Positions 35,425 through 37,187 of a DNA stretch of 37,187 nucleotides are shown here, piece by piece. Numbering within the stretch: position 1 is the stretch's first letter; each line of letters starts with the position of its first letter. Below the pieces are notes generated by a model, which searched no databases, was not told the origin of the DNA, and worked only from the letters and a program-made list of their open reading frames with translations. A program made the position numbers and the translations under genes. The stretch is from Alloprevotella sp. (lineage in GTDB: Bacteria > Bacteroidota > Bacteroidia > Bacteroidales > Muribaculaceae). The stretch lies in the NCBI GenBank assembly GCA_023663135.1, contig JAMPIE010000020.1, forward strand, positions 1-37,187. Reading direction: 5' to 3'.

Positions 35425-35470
35425 CCGTGGGGAGATGGCCACATTGCCATCTCCCCACGGATTGTATTTG
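35425..35470 (+). terminator. Intrinsic terminator of the sialidase gene
   Basis: A perfect 15-bp stem CCGTGGGGAGATGGC (35425-35439) with 35446-35460 around a six-base loop, then ATTGTATTTG. It lies 26 bp after the stop. Confidence 0.85.
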
Positions 35471-35495
35471 CAATCTGATTGCGCTCCCTTCTCCC

Positions 35496-35503
35496 TACCT
35501 TTG
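35496..35503 (+). promoter_or_regulatory. -7 box of the Cu/Zn permease gene
   Basis: TACCTTTG fits the consensus and would start transcription near 35509, leaving about 33 bases to the ATG at 35542. TTTG at 35467-35470 is 25 bp upstream, somewhat too far for the usual spacing. Confidence 0.55.
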
Positions 35504-35541
35504 CGCCAACAAAAACAATCATTCTGCATAATTCTTATCAT

Positions 35542-36783
35542 ATGCCTATCCTTCAAGCTATCATAGCCATGCTCGCCGAGATGGCCCCCTACATCCTCCT
35601 GGGCTTCCTCATCGCCGGCCTGCTCCATGCCTTTGTCCCGACCTCCATGATGGCTCGCCACCTCTCAGGTCGAGGATGGCGCCCGGCGGTCAAGGCTGCC
35701 GCCCTCGGCATCCCCCTCCCTCTCTGCTCATGCGGAGTGCTCCCCACAGCTGTGGCCCTGCGGCGCGGCGGCGCCTCCAAGGCCGCCTCCACCTCTTTTC
35801 TCATCGCCACTCCCCAGACCGGCATCGACTCCATAGCCGCCACCGCCTCGCTCCTCGGCCCCGCCTTTGCCATCGTGCGCCCCTTTGCCGCGCTGGTCAC
35901 ATCTTTCTTCGGAGGCATCGCCGTTGGAGCAGCCGACAAGGATGTGCCCTCTGAGAGTGCCGACCACTGCCATATCCAAAGCCCCAATGCTCCTCGCCTT
36001 TCCTTTTGGCAAAAAATTGTTGCAGCCCTCCGCTATGGCTTCATCGACCTCGTGGGCTCCATCGGCGGATGGCTTGTGGCAGGCCTAATCATCGCCGCAC
36101 TCATCACCGTCTACCTCCCGGCCGACTTCCTCGCCGCCCTCGGCCAACACCCTCTCCTGGCCATGCTCGCCGTAGTGGTCTTAGCCGTGCCTATGTATGT
36201 GTGTGCCACCGGCTCAATCCCCATCGCCATGTCGCTCATGCTCAAAGGGCTCTCCCCGGGAGCCGCCTTAGTGCTCCTCATGGCCGGCCCGGCAGCCAAC
36301 TTCGCCTCCTTTGCCCTCATCTCGCGCGAGATGGGCCGCCGCACAGCCCTCGTTTACCTCGCCTCCATCGTCGTCGGCGCCATGGCCTTCGGACTGGCCA
36401 TCGACTATCTGATGCCCGCCCGATGGTTTGCCCTTCCTGAAGCCATGACTACACCCTCTGCCCACATCCACATGACCCCCTTCACCATAGCGTGTGCCGC
36501 CCTGCTCGCTCTGCTCCTCCTCGTGGCCCTCATTCGCCGATATGTCCATATTGAATTCACCGTAACCAACCCCTCTGAAATGACATCAACCTTCAACATC
36601 GAGGGCATGAACTGCCCTCACTGCCAAGCCGCCGTCACCAAAGCCATCTCCGCCGTCGACGGCGTTGAGAGCGTCGAAGTGAGCCTCTCCGCCAAGAAAG
36701 CCACCATCGCCGGCGACGCCGACCCCGACGACATCATCCAAGCCGTCCGCGCCGCCGGCTTCGATGCCGCCCCCCTCCCCTAA
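35542..36783 (+). CDS. Cu/Zn efflux permease (SO_0444-like) with C-terminal HMA domain
   Basis: The frame opens at 35479, but the ATG at 35542 starts the first membrane helix; the product has 413 residues. The permease part (1-335, about eight to ten TM segments) has the conserved IPLPLCSCGVLPTA (Cys62, Cys64) and FLIATPQTGIDS of the SO_0444-type/DUF318 group, annotated as copper and zinc efflux. A heavy-metal-associated domain follows (about 347-413) with GMNCPHC (Cys357, Cys360), which likely hands metal to the permease. Its stop codon TAA touches a fold-back element and is also that element's left flank. Neighbouring efflux genes at 25787-30170 suggest a metal-resistance region. Confidence 0.88.
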   Translation: MPILQAIIAMLAEMAPYILLGFLIAGLLHAFVPTSMMARHLSGRGWRPAVKAAALGIPLPLCSCGVLPTAVALRRGGASKAASTSFLIATPQTGIDSIAATASLLGPAFAIVRPFAALVTSFFGGIAVGAADKDVPSESADHCHIQSPNAPRLSFWQKIVAALRYGFIDLVGSIGGWLVAGLIIAALITVYLPADFLAALGQHPLLAMLAVVVLAVPMYVCATGSIPIAMSLMLKGLSPGAALVLLMAGPAANFASFALISREMGRRTALVYLASIVVGAMAFGLAIDYLMPARWFALPEAMTTPSAHIHMTPFTIACAALLALLLLVALIRRYVHIEFTVTNPSEMTSTFNIEGMNCPHCQAAVTKAISAVDGVESVEVSLSAKKATIAGDADPDDIIQAVRAAGFDAAPLP

Positions 36784-36942
36784 GTAATCGTAAAAAAAAT
36801 AAGTTGGGACAGATGGCGAAGTCATCATCGAACAGATTTCCATCTTGAGTGATGGAGTTATGCGGGCATAACAACTGAACGAACGATGGAAAGATGCCGA
36901 TGAGGACGAGCAGAATGTCCCAAGTTACTTTTTGAAGATTAC
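36784..36942. repeat. Fold-back intergenic element, copy 3 (159 bp, divergent)
   Basis: The ends match copies 1 and 2 (GTAATCGTAAAAAAAATAAG left, TTTTTGAAGATTAC right), but the inside is very different. It keeps the same length, a central palindrome GTTATGC-GG-GCATAAC (36857-36872), and pairing next to the ends (TTGGGACA with TGTCCCAA). The two arms align with each other over most of their length, for example GTC-TCATCG and TTTCCATC. Flanks are TAA (the permease stop) and CAA. AAAGATGCC is retained from the other copies. Confidence 0.75.
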
Positions 36943-37062
36943 CAACTCCCTCTCCCCATTCCCTCTCCGACCACAATGCCGCTCATTGCACCCTCAACTG
37001 CCAATCTACGACGAAGCCTGCGTCACTGTTAAAGTCCCTGCCGTCACTCATTGACTGCCGGC

Positions 37063-37094
37063 TTTGGCGCATTGACGAAAAAGCATTACCTTTG
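37063..37094 (+). promoter_or_regulatory. Promoter near the window end
   Basis: TTTG (37063-37066), 20 bases, then TACCTTTG (37087-37094): the full Bacteroidota consensus. Start predicted near 37100. Confidence 0.65.
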
Positions 37095-37102
37095 CACCCA
37101 CA

Positions 37103-37136
37103 GACGGGGCCGTCTCCTCGGCCCCGTCATTCTTTT
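37103..37136 (+). terminator. Hairpin and T-run at the predicted 5' end of a transcript
   Basis: GACGGGGCCG (37103-37112) pairs perfectly with CGGCCCCGTC (37119-37128) around a six-base loop, followed by ATTCTTTTT. It begins within a few bases of the predicted start from the promoter at 37063-37094. Confidence 0.65.
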
Positions 37137-37187
37137 TAATGATAGTCCGTAATTATACCTAAAAATATTTGGTGGAATTGGCTGAAT

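Larger units (their letters stand above)
36943..37187. other. Non-coding end of window with a promoter and a hairpin
   Basis: No gene is seen. It holds a promoter (37063-37094), a hairpin with T-run right after the predicted start (37103-37136), and at the very end a TTTGGTGG-like sequence (37166 onward) that may be the -33 part of another promoter whose -7 box lies outside. Confidence 0.5.

Noticed and set aside
36975..37031. 18-codon frame after fold-back copy 3
   Set aside because: Too short, no promoter or ribosome site, composition looks random.
37159..37187. TTTGGTGGAATT at the window end as another element end
   Set aside because: It resembles a stretch inside copy 2 read backwards, but more simply fits the -33 region of a promoter cut off by the window.
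1..37187. tRNA, rRNA, CRISPR arrays, complete insertion sequences
   Set aside because: No cloverleaf, rRNA stretch, regular spacer repeat or transposase reading frame was seen on either strand by eye.

Overview
The window looks like a chromosomal segment of a gut Bacteroidales bacterium, most likely a Muribaculaceae (S24-7) relative; the family is an inference. Direct support: promoters of Bacteroidota type (a TAnnTTTG -7 box, sometimes with TTTG about 20 bp upstream), few obvious Shine-Dalgarno sites, a serine-type sulfatase, a large modular GH33 sialidase, pyruvate:ferredoxin oxidoreductase, and secreted proteins with a shared C-terminal tail resembling Bacteroidota sorting tails. Coding DNA is GC-rich except for one gene, the ATPase at 30263-31567, which is AT-rich and looks foreign.

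Layout. 1-4709 (+): end of a secreted protein, a VanX-type D-Ala-D-Ala dipeptidase, type II NADH dehydrogenase and an M28 peptidase. 4710-5279: non-coding, with several hairpins and two orphan promoter-like sites. 5280-10403 (-): pyrH, frr, a cytidylate-kinase-like gene and a three-domain fusion for sialic acid (GDSL esterase + sialate O-acetylesterase + NanM-like mutarotase). 10760-16483 (+): recX-comF, then a porin, a nucleoside-recognition membrane protein, MTA/SAH nucleosidase, an AlbA_2 protein and proC. 16517-20130 (-): an RsmF-like rRNA methyltransferase, pfkA and an OmpA-family protein. 20546-36783 (+): nifJ, a sulfatase, a CusB/CusA-type metal efflux pair, the AT-rich DUF4143 ATPase behind two operator-like palindromes, a sialidase, and a Cu/Zn permease carrying an HMA domain.

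Functional themes. Host-glycan foraging: the sialidase would release sialic acids, the fusion protein would remove O-acetyl groups and equilibrate anomers, and the sulfatase would desulfate glycans; no sialic acid lyase, epimerase or transporter lies in the window. Metal resistance: a lipoprotein adaptor with a His-rich segment, an RND pump and a permease-HMA protein; no outer-membrane channel is present. The rest is housekeeping.

Most unusual structure: three intergenic elements of 159, 160 and 159 bp (885-1043, 10490-10649, 36784-36942). Each has about 23-bp imperfect terminal inverted repeats, folds back along most of its length around a central palindrome, and is flanked by TAA (or TAA/CAA). 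Two are near-identical. The third is very different inside but keeps length, ends and fold-back pairing, with paired changes in the stem. They look like a MITE family or a dispersed structured RNA/DNA element, and no transposase is in the window. Everything here was read by eye; no database search was done.
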